From NCBI RefSeq assembly GCF_001189515.2, contig NZ_CP012069.2, positions 186,001-250,000 on the forward strand: 64,000 nucleotides of DNA, written 5' to 3'. A program made the position numbers and the translations under genes. Under the pieces are notes generated by a model. The model had not been told where the DNA came from and did no database searches. It saw only the letters and a list, made by a program, of their open reading frames with translations. Source of the DNA: Olsenella sp. oral taxon 807. GTDB taxonomy: Bacteria > Actinomycetota > Coriobacteriia > Coriobacteriales > Atopobiaceae. Below are positions 56,592 to 64,000 of the stretch, piece by piece; position 1 is the stretch's first letter, and each line of letters begins with the position of its first letter.

Positions 56592-59216
56592 ATGCCCAGC
56601 TACAATGAGTTCGTATCCAACTTGTTTACCATGGAGCCGATCGCTCCTGCCGCCACCCCGGCGTCACGGCCCGTGACGCACCATGGGGCACAGCAGCCCT
56701 TGGCAGGGGAGCAGCCTGATGAGCGGTCCGTCTCGGCAGGGGCTACGATCGACCTCGACAGCCTGAATCCTGCCCAGCGCGAGGCGGTGCAGACGACCTC
56801 TGGTCCGCTTCTGGTGCTCGCCGGGGCCGGTTCGGGCAAGACCCGCGTGCTGACCTATCGCATCGCACACATGATCGCAGATGAGGGCGTGCATCCCTGG
56901 CAGGTGCTTGCCATCACCTTTACCAACAAGGCGGCAGCCGAGATGCGCGAGCGCTTGGGTGCGCTACTTCCTGGCGGTACGCGTGGCATGTGGGTCTGCA
57001 CCTTCCACGCCATGTGCGTGAGGATGCTGCGTGAGGACGGCGAGCGCGTGGGCTATCCCCCAAACTTCACGATCTATGATGATGATGACTCAAGGCGCTT
57101 GGTCAAGACCATCATGGGCGATCTTGACATCGATCCTAAGCAGAGCCCGCTGCCAGCCATCCGCTCCATGATCAGCCAGGCCAAAAACGCGCTCGTGTTC
57201 CCAGACGAGTTCGACGCCCAGGCCTCGTCTGCCCAGCAGCATGCCGCCGCCCGGGTCTACCGCGTGCTGCAGCGTCGCCTTGAGCGTGCCAACGCCATGG
57301 ACTTCGATGACCTACTCACCAAACTGTTCGAGCTCCTCTCCAAGTACCCGGAGGTGCTCGATCGCTACCAGGAGCGCTTTCGCCAGATAAGCGTCGACGA
57401 GTACCAGGATACCAATGCCGTTCAGTACGCGATCGCCAACCTGCTTGCGCGCAAGCACCGCAACCTCATGGTCGTGGGTGACGATGACCAGTCCATCTAC
57501 AGTTGGCGTGGTGCCGACATCAAGAACATCCTGAGCTTTCGCAAGGACTACCCAGACGCCACGGTCGTGAAGCTTGAGCAGAACTATCGCTCGTTTGGCC
57601 ACATCCTCAATGCCGCGAACGCCGTGGTGCGGCACAACTCGCGCCGCGAGAGAAAGCGCCTGTTTACCGACCGTGGAGATGGCGAGCAGATCAAGCTCTT
57701 CCAGGCGGCAGACGAGCGCGACGAAGGGCGCTGGATCGGCGCCGAGATCGAGAAGCTGCATGACGCAGGCACGAGCTACGACGATGTCGCCGTGTTCTAT
57801 CGTACGAACGCCCAGTCCCGTACGCTTGAGGACATGTTCCTGCGTGCGGGTGTGCCCTACAGAATAGTCGGTGGCACGCGCTTCTTCGATCGTGCGGAGA
57901 TACGCGATGTGGTCGCCTACCTCAAGCTGGTCGTGAACCCAGGCGACGACGTGAGTGCCCTGCGCGTGGTCAACACGCCCAGACGCGGTGTCGGCACGAC
58001 GAGCGTGCGTGCCGTCCAGGCCTACGCGGCCGAGATGGGTCTGTCCTTTCTCGAGGCGGCGGCGTCCTGTGCGCGCGAGCCAGGGATCGTCGGCCCAAAG
58101 GCACGACGCGGTCTTGCCGAGTTCACGGATGTCATCGAGTCGGCGCGGCGCTACGCAGGAGAGCTCTCCCGTGTGATCGAGGCCATCGTGGACAAGGCCG
58201 GCATCATCCGCGTCTACGAGGCGGAGCAGAGCGTCGATGCAGACGGTCGCATCGAGAACGTACGTGAGTTCTTCTCCGTGGCGCAGGAGTTCGACGAGAC
58301 TCACGACGACGCAACCGAGACCCTAGAGAGCCTCAGGCAACTTCGCGCTGCCGGTATGCTGGGCGTGGGGGGAGGTGGCGATGGGGCTACAGATGTGGCT
58401 GTGCTCGAGGTAGCTGGTGAGCGGGTGGACGAGGCGGAAGTCGAGCCTTCCGGGGGCTCTGAGGTCGCAGCTGGGGCCGTTGCCGCAACCGCAGCCGGAG
58501 CTCCTGACGTGGCCGCAGAGAAGCTGCCCGCCTTCCTTGAGTGGCTTGCCCTGCGCTCCGACCTCGACTCCCTGGACGGCCAGACGAGCGCCGTCACGAT
58601 GATGACCGTGCACTCCGCCAAGGGCCTGGAGTTTCCCGTCGTCTTCGTCTCGGGTATGGAGGAGGGCATCTTTCCGCATCACGGGGACAGGCAGGAGGAC
58701 CCCGCACGCATCGAGGAGGAGCGCAGGCTTGCCTATGTGGCCATCACGCGAGCACGGGAGAGGCTCTACCTCACCTATGCTTCGACGCGTCACCTCTTTG
58801 GCACGGTGCAGAACAACCCGCGCAGCCGCTTTTTGGACGAGATACCCGAGAAGGACGTGCATGCCATCGGTGTCGGCTCGTCCGACTTCTCGGGCGTGGG
58901 GTGGGAAAAGCGGGGAGACCGCCATGGCACCTACGGCTCGGGCCGTGGCTCGGAGGTCTACGGTGGCAGGGTGTTTGGCTCGCATACGCGCTCCACGGGC
59001 GTACGGAGCGCTCACTCTCGTCCGTCTCCTGCCAAGAGGGACGAGAGTGGGACAAAGGAGAACTTCGCGGTGGGAGACAGGGTGTCACACAAGACTTTCG
59101 GCCCAGGGGTCGTGAGAGCCGCATCGGGCGACACGATAGAGGTCCTCTTCTCGCGCACGGGCAAGGTGAAGAGGCTCCTAAAGAGCTTTGCGCCCATCGT
59201 CAAGATCGAGGGGTAG
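56592..59216 (+). CDS. pcrA: ATP-dependent DNA helicase PcrA/UvrD
   Basis: A superfamily 1 3'-5' helicase of nucleotide excision repair and replication restart. The ATG at 56592 follows AAGGAG by about 5 bases; another ATG 13 codons later and a TTG upstream are possible. The 874-residue protein has AGAGSGKTRVLTYRI (motif I), ITFTNKAAAEM, VDEYQDTN (motif II), GDDDQSIYSWRGAD, LEQNYRS and TVHSAKGLEF. An Ala/Gly/Glu-rich insert lies near residues 595-645. The C-terminus has the PcrA Tudor-like RNA polymerase-binding end VGDRVSHKTFGPGVV. Confidence 0.95.
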   Translation: MPSYNEFVSNLFTMEPIAPAATPASRPVTHHGAQQPLAGEQPDERSVSAGATIDLDSLNPAQREAVQTTSGPLLVLAGAGSGKTRVLTYRIAHMIADEGVHPWQVLAITFTNKAAAEMRERLGALLPGGTRGMWVCTFHAMCVRMLREDGERVGYPPNFTIYDDDDSRRLVKTIMGDLDIDPKQSPLPAIRSMISQAKNALVFPDEFDAQASSAQQHAAARVYRVLQRRLERANAMDFDDLLTKLFELLSKYPEVLDRYQERFRQISVDEYQDTNAVQYAIANLLARKHRNLMVVGDDDQSIYSWRGADIKNILSFRKDYPDATVVKLEQNYRSFGHILNAANAVVRHNSRRERKRLFTDRGDGEQIKLFQAADERDEGRWIGAEIEKLHDAGTSYDDVAVFYRTNAQSRTLEDMFLRAGVPYRIVGGTRFFDRAEIRDVVAYLKLVVNPGDDVSALRVVNTPRRGVGTTSVRAVQAYAAEMGLSFLEAAASCAREPGIVGPKARRGLAEFTDVIESARRYAGELSRVIEAIVDKAGIIRVYEAEQSVDADGRIENVREFFSVAQEFDETHDDATETLESLRQLRAAGMLGVGGGGDGATDVAVLEVAGERVDEAEVEPSGGSEVAAGAVAATAAGAPDVAAEKLPAFLEWLALRSDLDSLDGQTSAVTMMTVHSAKGLEFPVVFVSGMEEGIFPHHGDRQEDPARIEEERRLAYVAITRARERLYLTYASTRHLFGTVQNNPRSRFLDEIPEKDVHAIGVGSSDFSGVGWEKRGDRHGTYGSGRGSEVYGGRVFGSHTRSTGVRSAHSRPSPAKRDESGTKENFAVGDRVSHKTFGPGVVRAASGDTIEVLFSRTGKVKRLLKSFAPIVKIEG

Positions 59217-59224
59217 GGAGAAGT

Positions 59225-60031
59225 ATGGATAGAAGATCATCGCACTCGACATTCGGGTTTCCGAGGGGAAGGGCAGCGCACGCCGCCGTGACGACTGCCT
59301 TCGTGCTCGTCTGGGCCATCGTGATGGGTGCGCTCGGCAAGGACGATCCGCTCATGCAGCCGCCGCAACGGGAGGGGGTGGGTCTCCAGCTGATCCCGGT
59401 CGATCTCAGGGTGAGCGTAGTCTCCCTGCTGCTCTGGGTTATCGCGCTGCTTGCGCTGTCGTATGTGGTGGGCAAGCGACCTCGGCTGCTCATCTTGAGT
59501 TGGCAGGCGCTCGCCGTCCCCGTCATCTGCGCGCTCGTGCTCACCTTGGAGCCCTGGGAGTCGCTGAGATGGCAAGCTGTCGAGTTCTTCTTGGGTCCCA
59601 ACGGACGTCCGGCTCCGGCGCTGGTCTCTCTGCTGATCATGCTGTTGTATGACATTGCCCGGTTCCTGCTCAAGCCACTCTGCGTGATGGTCGGGCTCTG
59701 GCTCACCACCTGCGTCGGCGATGGTGAGCGTCCCCGTCCGGCGTCCCTTGCCTGGGGCAGGCTGCTTGGCGTCAGCATCGGCTGCGGAATCCTGTCGTTC
59801 GTGCTCACCGGCCTGCTCGAGATGGTCATCCCCATCTCCTTGAAAGCCGTTCAGTCCATGATCGTGCAGGCCATGTCCAACGGCAGTGACATTCCCGTGC
59901 GCCTTGCCATCTGGCAGGACATGCTGGTACAGCTCGTGTCCGTGCTTGCTGTCGTGCCCGCCCTCTGCGTCTCGCCGCTCAAGGCAAAGACAGAGGAGGC
60001 AGAGGAGCCTGAGGAGGCGTACTTGGAGTAG
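59225..60031 (+). CDS. Polytopic membrane protein of unknown function
   Basis: The 268-residue protein starts 9 bases after the pcrA stop with a GGGAG site; a long open frame upstream is the shadow of pcrA. It has about six membrane helices (for example AVTTAFVLVWAIVMGALG, VVSLLLWVIALLALSYVVG and IGCGILSFVLTGLLEMVI) and a Glu-rich tail. Nothing catalytic was seen. It is probably co-transcribed with pcrA but need not share its function. Confidence 0.75.
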   Translation: MDRRSSHSTFGFPRGRAAHAAVTTAFVLVWAIVMGALGKDDPLMQPPQREGVGLQLIPVDLRVSVVSLLLWVIALLALSYVVGKRPRLLILSWQALAVPVICALVLTLEPWESLRWQAVEFFLGPNGRPAPALVSLLIMLLYDIARFLLKPLCVMVGLWLTTCVGDGERPRPASLAWGRLLGVSIGCGILSFVLTGLLEMVIPISLKAVQSMIVQAMSNGSDIPVRLAIWQDMLVQLVSVLAVVPALCVSPLKAKTEEAEEPEEAYLE

Positions 60032-60073
60032 CGCGCCTCGGTGCCTCGGTACCTCAGGTCCTCAGGAGCGTGG

Positions 60074-60140
60074 GGTCACAAGACCCTGAGGGGCCGGGCG
60101 CAGGCGGCACGTCGCGCCAGCTGCGCCCGGCCCTGTGACC
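60074..60140. terminator. Bidirectional terminator hairpin
   Basis: GGGCCGGGCGCAG (60091-60103) pairs perfectly with CTGCGCCCGGCCC (60121-60133). An outer GGTCACA/TGTGACC stem (60074-60080 and 60134-60140) extends it. It separates the convergent membrane protein and ribbon-helix-helix genes. Confidence 0.7.
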
Positions 60141-60338
60141 TCAGTCGGCGTGTTTATCTCCCTGCTTGGGAGATGTTCTCTCGTGCCGTTTGGACAGACG
60201 TCCAGCCCTGCGTAGGGCGTCTCGTAGGATGAACTCCACCTGGGCGTTGGCGCTGCGCATCTCATCCTTGGCCCAAAGCTCGACGGCCTCCCAGATCGCG
60301 GGGTCTATGCGCAGCGGGTACTGCTTTCGTGCGGCCAT
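60141..60338 (-). CDS. Arc-like ribbon-helix-helix DNA-binding protein
   Basis: The 65-residue protein has a short beta strand QYPLRID followed by helices PAIWEAVELWAKDEM and SANAQVEFILRDALRRAG, a typical RHH fold. The basic C-terminal tail is disordered. It lies 28 bases after the SPFH gene on the same strand. RHH proteins of this size pair with SPFH proteins in many Gram-positives. It probably autoregulates the operon through the palindrome at 61479-61500; an orphan antitoxin is the alternative. Confidence 0.82.
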   Translation of the reverse strand: MAARKQYPLRIDPAIWEAVELWAKDEMRSANAQVEFILRDALRRAGRLSKRHERTSPKQGDKHAD

Positions 60339-60366
60339 GTCCGCCTACCCCCGTCATCGGGATCTC

Positions 60367-61398
60367 TTATTGATAGAGCGAGCTGGTGTTGAGGACGGGC
60401 TGCGCCTCTGACTCGCCGCAGAGCACCACCATGAGGTTTGAGGCCATCACGGCCTTACGGTCTTCGTCAAACTCTACGATGCCGTCGTCGGAGAGCTGCG
60501 AGAGGGCCATGTCCACCATGCTCACGGCGCCCTCGACTATCTTCTTGCGTGCCGCGATAACGGCGTCGGCCTGCTGGCGGCGCAGCATCACCTGGGCGAT
60601 CTCGGGCGCGTAGGCCAGGTGGGTGAGACGGGCATCCTCAATGGCGACGCCAGCGACCGAGAGCTTGCGCGTGAGCTCGAGCTTCAGCGCCTCCGAGACC
60701 TCCTCGATGTTGGAGCGTAGCGTGATCGTGGTCGATGAGTCGTCGTCATCCTCCAGGTGGTCGTAGGCGTAGATGCTTGCCACGTGGCGCAGCGCGGTCT
60801 CCACCTGCATGGACACGTAGCCCTCGTAGTCGTCCACGTCAAAGATGGCTTTAGCGGTGTCTGCGACGCGCCACACGACGACGGTCGCTATCTCTATGGG
60901 GTTGCCCATCTTGTCGTTGACCTTGATGCGCTCGCCCTCGTGTGTGCGGGCGCGCAGCGAGATCTTGGACACATGCGAGCGTCCGCTTGCGGTCGGCAGC
61001 CCCGTGAGCGCCGACTTCGTCAGTAGTGCGCCTGCGGGATCGTCCGGAGCGCTCGTCCTGCCAAGGGAGCGGGCGTAGAAGGGGTTCGCCCAGTGAAGCC
61101 CATCATCGCGTACCGTCCCCACGTACTTGCCAAAGAGCACGCAGACGCGTGCCTGGCCCGGTTGCAGGGTAAAGAAGCCGTTACTGACAATAATAGCGAC
61201 AACGAGGAGCAACACACTTCCAAAAAGGGTCAAAAGGGATACCGCAAACAGGCCCACCTCTGCCTCGTTTGACAGGCTTATGGTCGAGCTGACCATGAGC
61301 TCTATGGACACTGCGTAGAGCAGTACGTCCACGATGATCATCATCCATCCGGACTTGGCGTGTGCCTTCTTCTCGGTGCAGCTCGTCTGTGTGCTCAT
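60367..61398 (-). CDS. SPFH/band 7 domain membrane protein
   Basis: The 343-residue protein has two N-terminal membrane helices ([19 protein letters not shown] and [18 protein letters not shown]), then an SPFH domain beginning at [21 protein letters not shown]. It continues through [31 protein letters not shown] and a helical tail with [20 protein letters not shown]. Slipin/flotillin-like proteins organise membrane domains or protease complexes. GGAG precedes the ATG, and it is followed by the RHH gene. Confidence 0.88.
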   Translation of the reverse strand: MSTQTSCTEKKAHAKSGWMMIIVDVLLYAVSIELMVSSTISLSNEAEVGLFAVSLLTLFGSVLLLVVAIIVSNGFFTLQPGQARVCVLFGKYVGTVRDDGLHWANPFYARSLGRTSAPDDPAGALLTKSALTGLPTASGRSHVSKISLRARTHEGERIKVNDKMGNPIEIATVVVWRVADTAKAIFDVDDYEGYVSMQVETALRHVASIYAYDHLEDDDDSSTTITLRSNIEEVSEALKLELTRKLSVAGVAIEDARLTHLAYAPEIAQVMLRRQQADAVIAARKKIVEGAVSMVDMALSQLSDDGIVEFDEDRKAVMASNLMVVLCGESEAQPVLNTSSLYQ

Positions 61399-61478
61399 CT
61401 TGATCTCCTTCTTTGCGAGGGGCCGCCTCCCCTGTGGAGCGCTGCCCTCATGAGCGGCGCGTCTCTTGCGTCACTAGA

Positions 61479-61510
61479 ATCATTATGATATCAAAATGAT
61501 TTGCGGTCAA
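61479..61510 (-). promoter_or_regulatory. Promoter of the SPFH-RHH operon overlapped by a 22-base palindrome
   Basis: On the minus strand, TTGACC (61505-61510) and CATAAT (61482-61487) are spaced by 17 bases. The same region holds the near-perfect palindrome with arms ATCATT and AATGAT around TGATATCA (61479-61500). An RHH dimer pair would fit this site. Confidence 0.6.
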
Positions 61511-61566
61511 GAGTCTGTCGAAGACGTGATGGGCGACTTTCTGCGCTATGCTGACACGGGAGGGGG

Positions 61567-62370
61567 ATGGGTAGACACATGGAAGAGCTTTCCGATACAA
61601 CAGTTATGGGACTGGGGCTTCCCGACTTCGTTGCTAAGTCGATTTTCGTTGCGGTAGTCATCATAGCCACACTGCTCGTCCAGTACGTGCTTGTGCGAGC
61701 CATACGAAAGGCGCTCGACAACTCGAACATCCCCTCGGCGTCCATCTTCATCAACATCGTGCGTGCCATCTTATGGCTTGTCGCCCTGCTCTCGCTCATG
61801 CAGCCTATCTTTGGTATCAACCCCACGGGCCTCGTCGCGGCCCTGGGCGTTGGCTCCGTCATCATCTCCCTCGGCCTGCAAGCGACGGTTGCAAACATCG
61901 TGTCGGGCCTTGGCCTCATGCTAGGCAAGGTCGTCGAGCCCGGCGATGAGGTCTCAATCAGCGGCTTCTCGGGCGTGGTCACCGACGTCACCTGGCGCCA
62001 TACCATCGTTCGCGCACGTGATGGCACAGAGCAAGTCATCCCTAACTCGGTGCTCAACACCTCGGCGCTCACTCAGCGTACGCGCTGGGACGTGGGAGAC
62101 TGCGAGGTCAGCTTTGTGGTGCAAACTGGCGCCGACCTCGATGAGGTCGAGCGCGAGGTCATCGGACGTGGGGAGGCCGTGCTTGGCGACAGGCTCGACA
62201 AGAGCATTAAGAGCAGCGTCACGTTTGGCGAGATGGACGCAGCGGGCATCACAGGACATGCACACTTTCACCTCAAGGACGGCTGTGCCATGGGTGAGGC
62301 TAGAGACAAGGTCGTCCGCTCGATCGCAGCGAGTCCTTGGCTGGCCGGTGCGACGCCTGCAGAACCCTAG
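61567..62370 (+). CDS. MscS-family mechanosensitive channel
   Basis: The 267-residue protein has three N-terminal membrane helices, the pore-lining helix region GLVAALGVGSVIISLGLQATVANIVSG, and the beta domain VVEPGDEVSISGFSGVVTDVTWRHT. The family line VIPNS (residues 156-160) is present. Such channels release solutes on hypo-osmotic shock. The ATG at 61567 is only 3 bases from GGGAGG; the ATG at 61579 is an equally likely start. Confidence 0.88.
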   Translation: MGRHMEELSDTTVMGLGLPDFVAKSIFVAVVIIATLLVQYVLVRAIRKALDNSNIPSASIFINIVRAILWLVALLSLMQPIFGINPTGLVAALGVGSVIISLGLQATVANIVSGLGLMLGKVVEPGDEVSISGFSGVVTDVTWRHTIVRARDGTEQVIPNSVLNTSALTQRTRWDVGDCEVSFVVQTGADLDEVEREVIGRGEAVLGDRLDKSIKSSVTFGEMDAAGITGHAHFHLKDGCAMGEARDKVVRSIAASPWLAGATPAEP

Positions 62371-62502
62371 CTCCTGCCGCCGCATTGCCGGTGGCTCTCG
62401 CCTTGGTCTATTCCAGACACCACCGCCGGCAGCCTGCTGCGTTGGGTGGCCTGTCGTGCCGAGCCGCGTGGCAGCGGATCAGTCCCACGAAGAGGAGGCC
62501 CC

Positions 62503-62991
62503 ATGGAGAAGATAGCGAGCTTTACGGTCGATCACCTGCTGTTGGAGCCAGGCGTGTACGTGAGTCGCGTCGACTCCTGGCAGGGGATCGACGTCACTAC
62601 CCTTGACCTGCGGATGGTCGCTCCAAACCGCGAGCCACCGATGGACACCGCTGCCGTCCACGCCATCGAGCATCTGGGGGCGACCTTCCTGCGCAACGAT
62701 GCCAGCTGGAAGGAGCGCATCGTCTACTTTGGTCCCATGGGTTGCCGCACGGGCTTCTACCTCGTGCTCTTCGGCCTCGTGACACCTAGGGAGGCCCTCC
62801 CCTTGATCGTGCGCCTCTTTGAGCTCATCGCGTCCTTCGAGGGCGAGGTCCCGGGTGCCCAGCCCAAGGAGTGTGGCAACTGGCATGACAGTGACCTTGC
62901 GCAGGCCAGATGGTGGGCTAAGCGCTACCTAAAGAACACCCTTCGCGGTATCGACGACGCGCACTTGAGCTATCCAGGGCAGCAGGCATGA
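62503..62991 (+). CDS. luxS: S-ribosylhomocysteine lyase LuxS
   Basis: LuxS cleaves S-ribosylhomocysteine to homocysteine and DPD, the precursor of the AI-2 signal. The 162-residue protein has the metal motif HAIEH (His53, Glu56, His57), the catalytic Cys81 in GCRTGFY, and the third metal ligand in CGNWHDSDL. The ATG follows AGAGGAGG. It overlaps mtnN by 4 bases, so the two consecutive steps are translationally coupled. Confidence 0.96.
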   Translation: MEKIASFTVDHLLLEPGVYVSRVDSWQGIDVTTLDLRMVAPNREPPMDTAAVHAIEHLGATFLRNDASWKERIVYFGPMGCRTGFYLVLFGLVTPREALPLIVRLFELIASFEGEVPGAQPKECGNWHDSDLAQARWWAKRYLKNTLRGIDDAHLSYPGQQA

Positions 62992-63713
62992 GGCTGGGCA
63001 TCGTCGGCGCGATGGACAGCGAGCTGGCCCATCTGAAAGGCAAGCTTGCTGACGTGCAGGTCAGCCGTTGGACGAACATGGACTTCTTTGCCGGGACGCT
63101 CGGCAGGACCTGCGCAGTCATCGTCAGGTGTGGTGTGGGCAAGGTCAACGCCGCACTCTGTGTGCAGGCGCTCGCCGATCACTTCGCTGTGACCCACGTA
63201 ATCAACACAGGCGTCGCTGGTTCGCTCGACGGTGCCATCGACATCGCCGACATCGTGGTCTCGACCGATGCGGTCCAGCATGACATGGACGTCACGTCCT
63301 TGGGCTACGCGCCGGGACAGATACCGGACCTTGACGTGCTGGCGTTTCCTGCCGACCCCGCACTTCGGGCGCTTGCGCTCGAGGCCGTCAAGGTTGCCGC
63401 GCCCGCTGCGCGCGCCTTCGAGGGACGTATCGCCTCAGGAGACCAGTTCGTGCACTCCCCAAGCCAAAGGGAGCGCATCGCCTCGCTCTTCAAGGCCTGC
63501 TGCGCCGAGATGGAAGGTGCCGCCTTCGCCCAAGCCTGCTACCTCAACAGCTTGCCCTTCGTGATCATTCGAGCCATCAGCGATAAGGCTGATGGCTCCT
63601 CGAACATTGATTATCCGAGCTTCGAGAAGGCTGCCGCCGAGCGCTGTGCTCGCATCGTCGAGCAGATGGCAGTCCTGCTGGGGAATGCCACCCACAGAAG
63701 AGGGGACGGCTGA
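62988..63713 (+). CDS. mtnN: 5'-methylthioadenosine/S-adenosylhomocysteine nucleosidase
   Basis: MtnN (Pfs) removes adenine from S-adenosylhomocysteine, giving the substrate of LuxS, and from methylthioadenosine. The 241-residue protein has catalytic Glu12 in GAMDSELAHL, VINTGVAGSLDGAIDIADIVV, the base-binding Glu in AEMEGAAFAQ, and catalytic Asp in RAISDKADGS. Its ATG overlaps the luxS stop. Two copies of GAGGTTAGCCGCC follow the stop (about 63711-63742). Confidence 0.95.
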   Translation: MRLGIVGAMDSELAHLKGKLADVQVSRWTNMDFFAGTLGRTCAVIVRCGVGKVNAALCVQALADHFAVTHVINTGVAGSLDGAIDIADIVVSTDAVQHDMDVTSLGYAPGQIPDLDVLAFPADPALRALALEAVKVAAPAARAFEGRIASGDQFVHSPSQRERIASLFKACCAEMEGAAFAQACYLNSLPFVIIRAISDKADGSSNIDYPSFEKAAAERCARIVEQMAVLLGNATHRRGDG

Positions 63714-63773
63714 GGTTAGCCGCCTAGTTGAGGTTAGCCGCCCTTGGTTTTGCCTCGGCCTGAGTCCTTGCCC

Positions 63774-64000
63774 TCACGCTCCCTGCACGCCCATGCCCAC
63801 GAGCTCGGGGCCCGTGTGCACGATGAGGTCGGGTGGCAGGCTAGACGAGAGGAACTCGAGTATCTCTGCCCTCACCTGACTGCGCAGCCTCGTCTCGAGC
63901 AGGCTGCGGACCTTGGACGTCGCCTTGGTGCAGCAAAGGGCAAGGCGCACGCGGTCGAAACCGTTGGCCTTCTCGGCCACGACCCCCACGATCGTGTCGA
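63774..64000 (-). CDS. C-terminal end of a probable DegV-family protein (partial)
   Basis: Only the last 75 residues lie in the window; the 5' part is beyond the right edge. The visible part has TIVGVVAEKANGFDRVRLALCC, a helix (EILEFLSSSLPPDLI) and an end that reads VHTGPELVGMGVQGA. The glycine-rich ending after a histidine resembles the C-terminal ligand-binding strand of DegV proteins, but the fragment is too short to be sure. It converges on mtnN. Confidence 0.5.
   Translation of the reverse strand, partial: DTIVGVVAEKANGFDRVRLALCCTKATSKVRSLLETRLRSQVRAEILEFLSSSLPPDLIVHTGPELVGMGVQGA

Noticed and set aside
60141-60338. Type II toxin-antitoxin pair with the RHH protein as antitoxin
   Set aside because: No small toxin gene is adjacent. 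The RHH gene follows the SPFH gene in the same operon, and a promoter palindrome fits autoregulation.
1-64000. tRNA or rRNA genes, integrase and att sites, insertion sequences
   Set aside because: No cloverleaf-like sequence with a GTTCGAATC-type T-loop, no rRNA segment and no transposase or integrase product was found in any gap; the repeat arrays lack an enzyme of their own.

Overview
The window is GC-rich, densely packed bacterial DNA with short operons and frequent ATGA-type start/stop overlaps. It suggests an anaerobic actinobacterium of the class Coriobacteriia, probably an Olsenella/Atopobium-like member. This is an inference from gene content: a FabK-type fatty-acid cluster, a single-chain pyruvate:ferredoxin oxidoreductase, a membrane-anchored LuxR regulator, Feo and Efe iron uptake, LuxS/Pfs, and promoters of the TTGCGN-17-TANAAT type. 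No rRNA, tRNA or CRISPR array was recognised.

Layout. 1-9476: a type II fatty-acid synthesis operon (fabK partial, fabD, fabG, fabF, accB, fabZ, accC, a fused accDA, a DegV-family fatty-acid-binding protein, and birA, which biotinylates AccB). 9542-12052: a PadR-controlled envelope operon (PadR, small membrane protein, DUF4097 protein) and an AlkD-like DNA repair protein. 12123-17740: a compact three-gene system of TerB-N/TerB-C protein, BrxD-like ATPase and Lhr-like helicase, the best candidate here for a poorly described DNA-processing or defence module. 17727-22275: a methyltransferase, a bacterial Elp3 and a Gfo/Idh oxidoreductase. 22359-25145: a composite repeat array followed by a tandemly duplicated two-gene membrane cassette. 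25283-28981: a fused CydD-CydC-like ABC exporter. 29053-37047: iron and flavin redox (efeU, efeO, efeB, an FMN-binding protein, a NapH-like polyferredoxin, apbE, and convergent hemH). 37341-38825: two more repeat arrays. 38835-40650: a LuxR-type membrane regulator broken by a frameshift at a G6 tract. 41203-47163: feoA, feoA, feoB with an unusual acidic insert, a DUF6110-like protein and a P1B-type metal ATPase. 47397-50707: a small two-helix membrane protein and a TrpXYZ-like ABC importer. 51179-54757: nifJ. 54961-55382: a third palindromic repeat array. 55442-64000: a 2-hydroxyacid dehydrogenase, pcrA and a membrane protein, an SPFH protein with a ribbon-helix-helix partner, MscS, luxS-mtnN, and the tail of a probable second DegV protein.

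Working together. The first operon makes malonyl-CoA and elongates fatty acids. The Efe and Feo blocks supply iron, probably coupled to flavin-based electron transfer across the membrane; that iron serves heme (ferrochelatase, DyP peroxidase) and Fe-S enzymes such as PFOR. LuxS and MtnN recycle S-adenosylhomocysteine and make the AI-2 precursor.

The most unusual non-coding content is two unrelated families of intergenic inverted repeats. One (core TCACGGAAAAGCGCACTCTG) occurs at 22.4-23.1 and 37.3-38.1 kb. The other (core CACTGCCACTCG / CGAGTGGCAGTG) occurs at 18.8-19.0, 38.3-38.8 and 55.0-55.4 kb. Translations of these arrays look like genes but are probably not.
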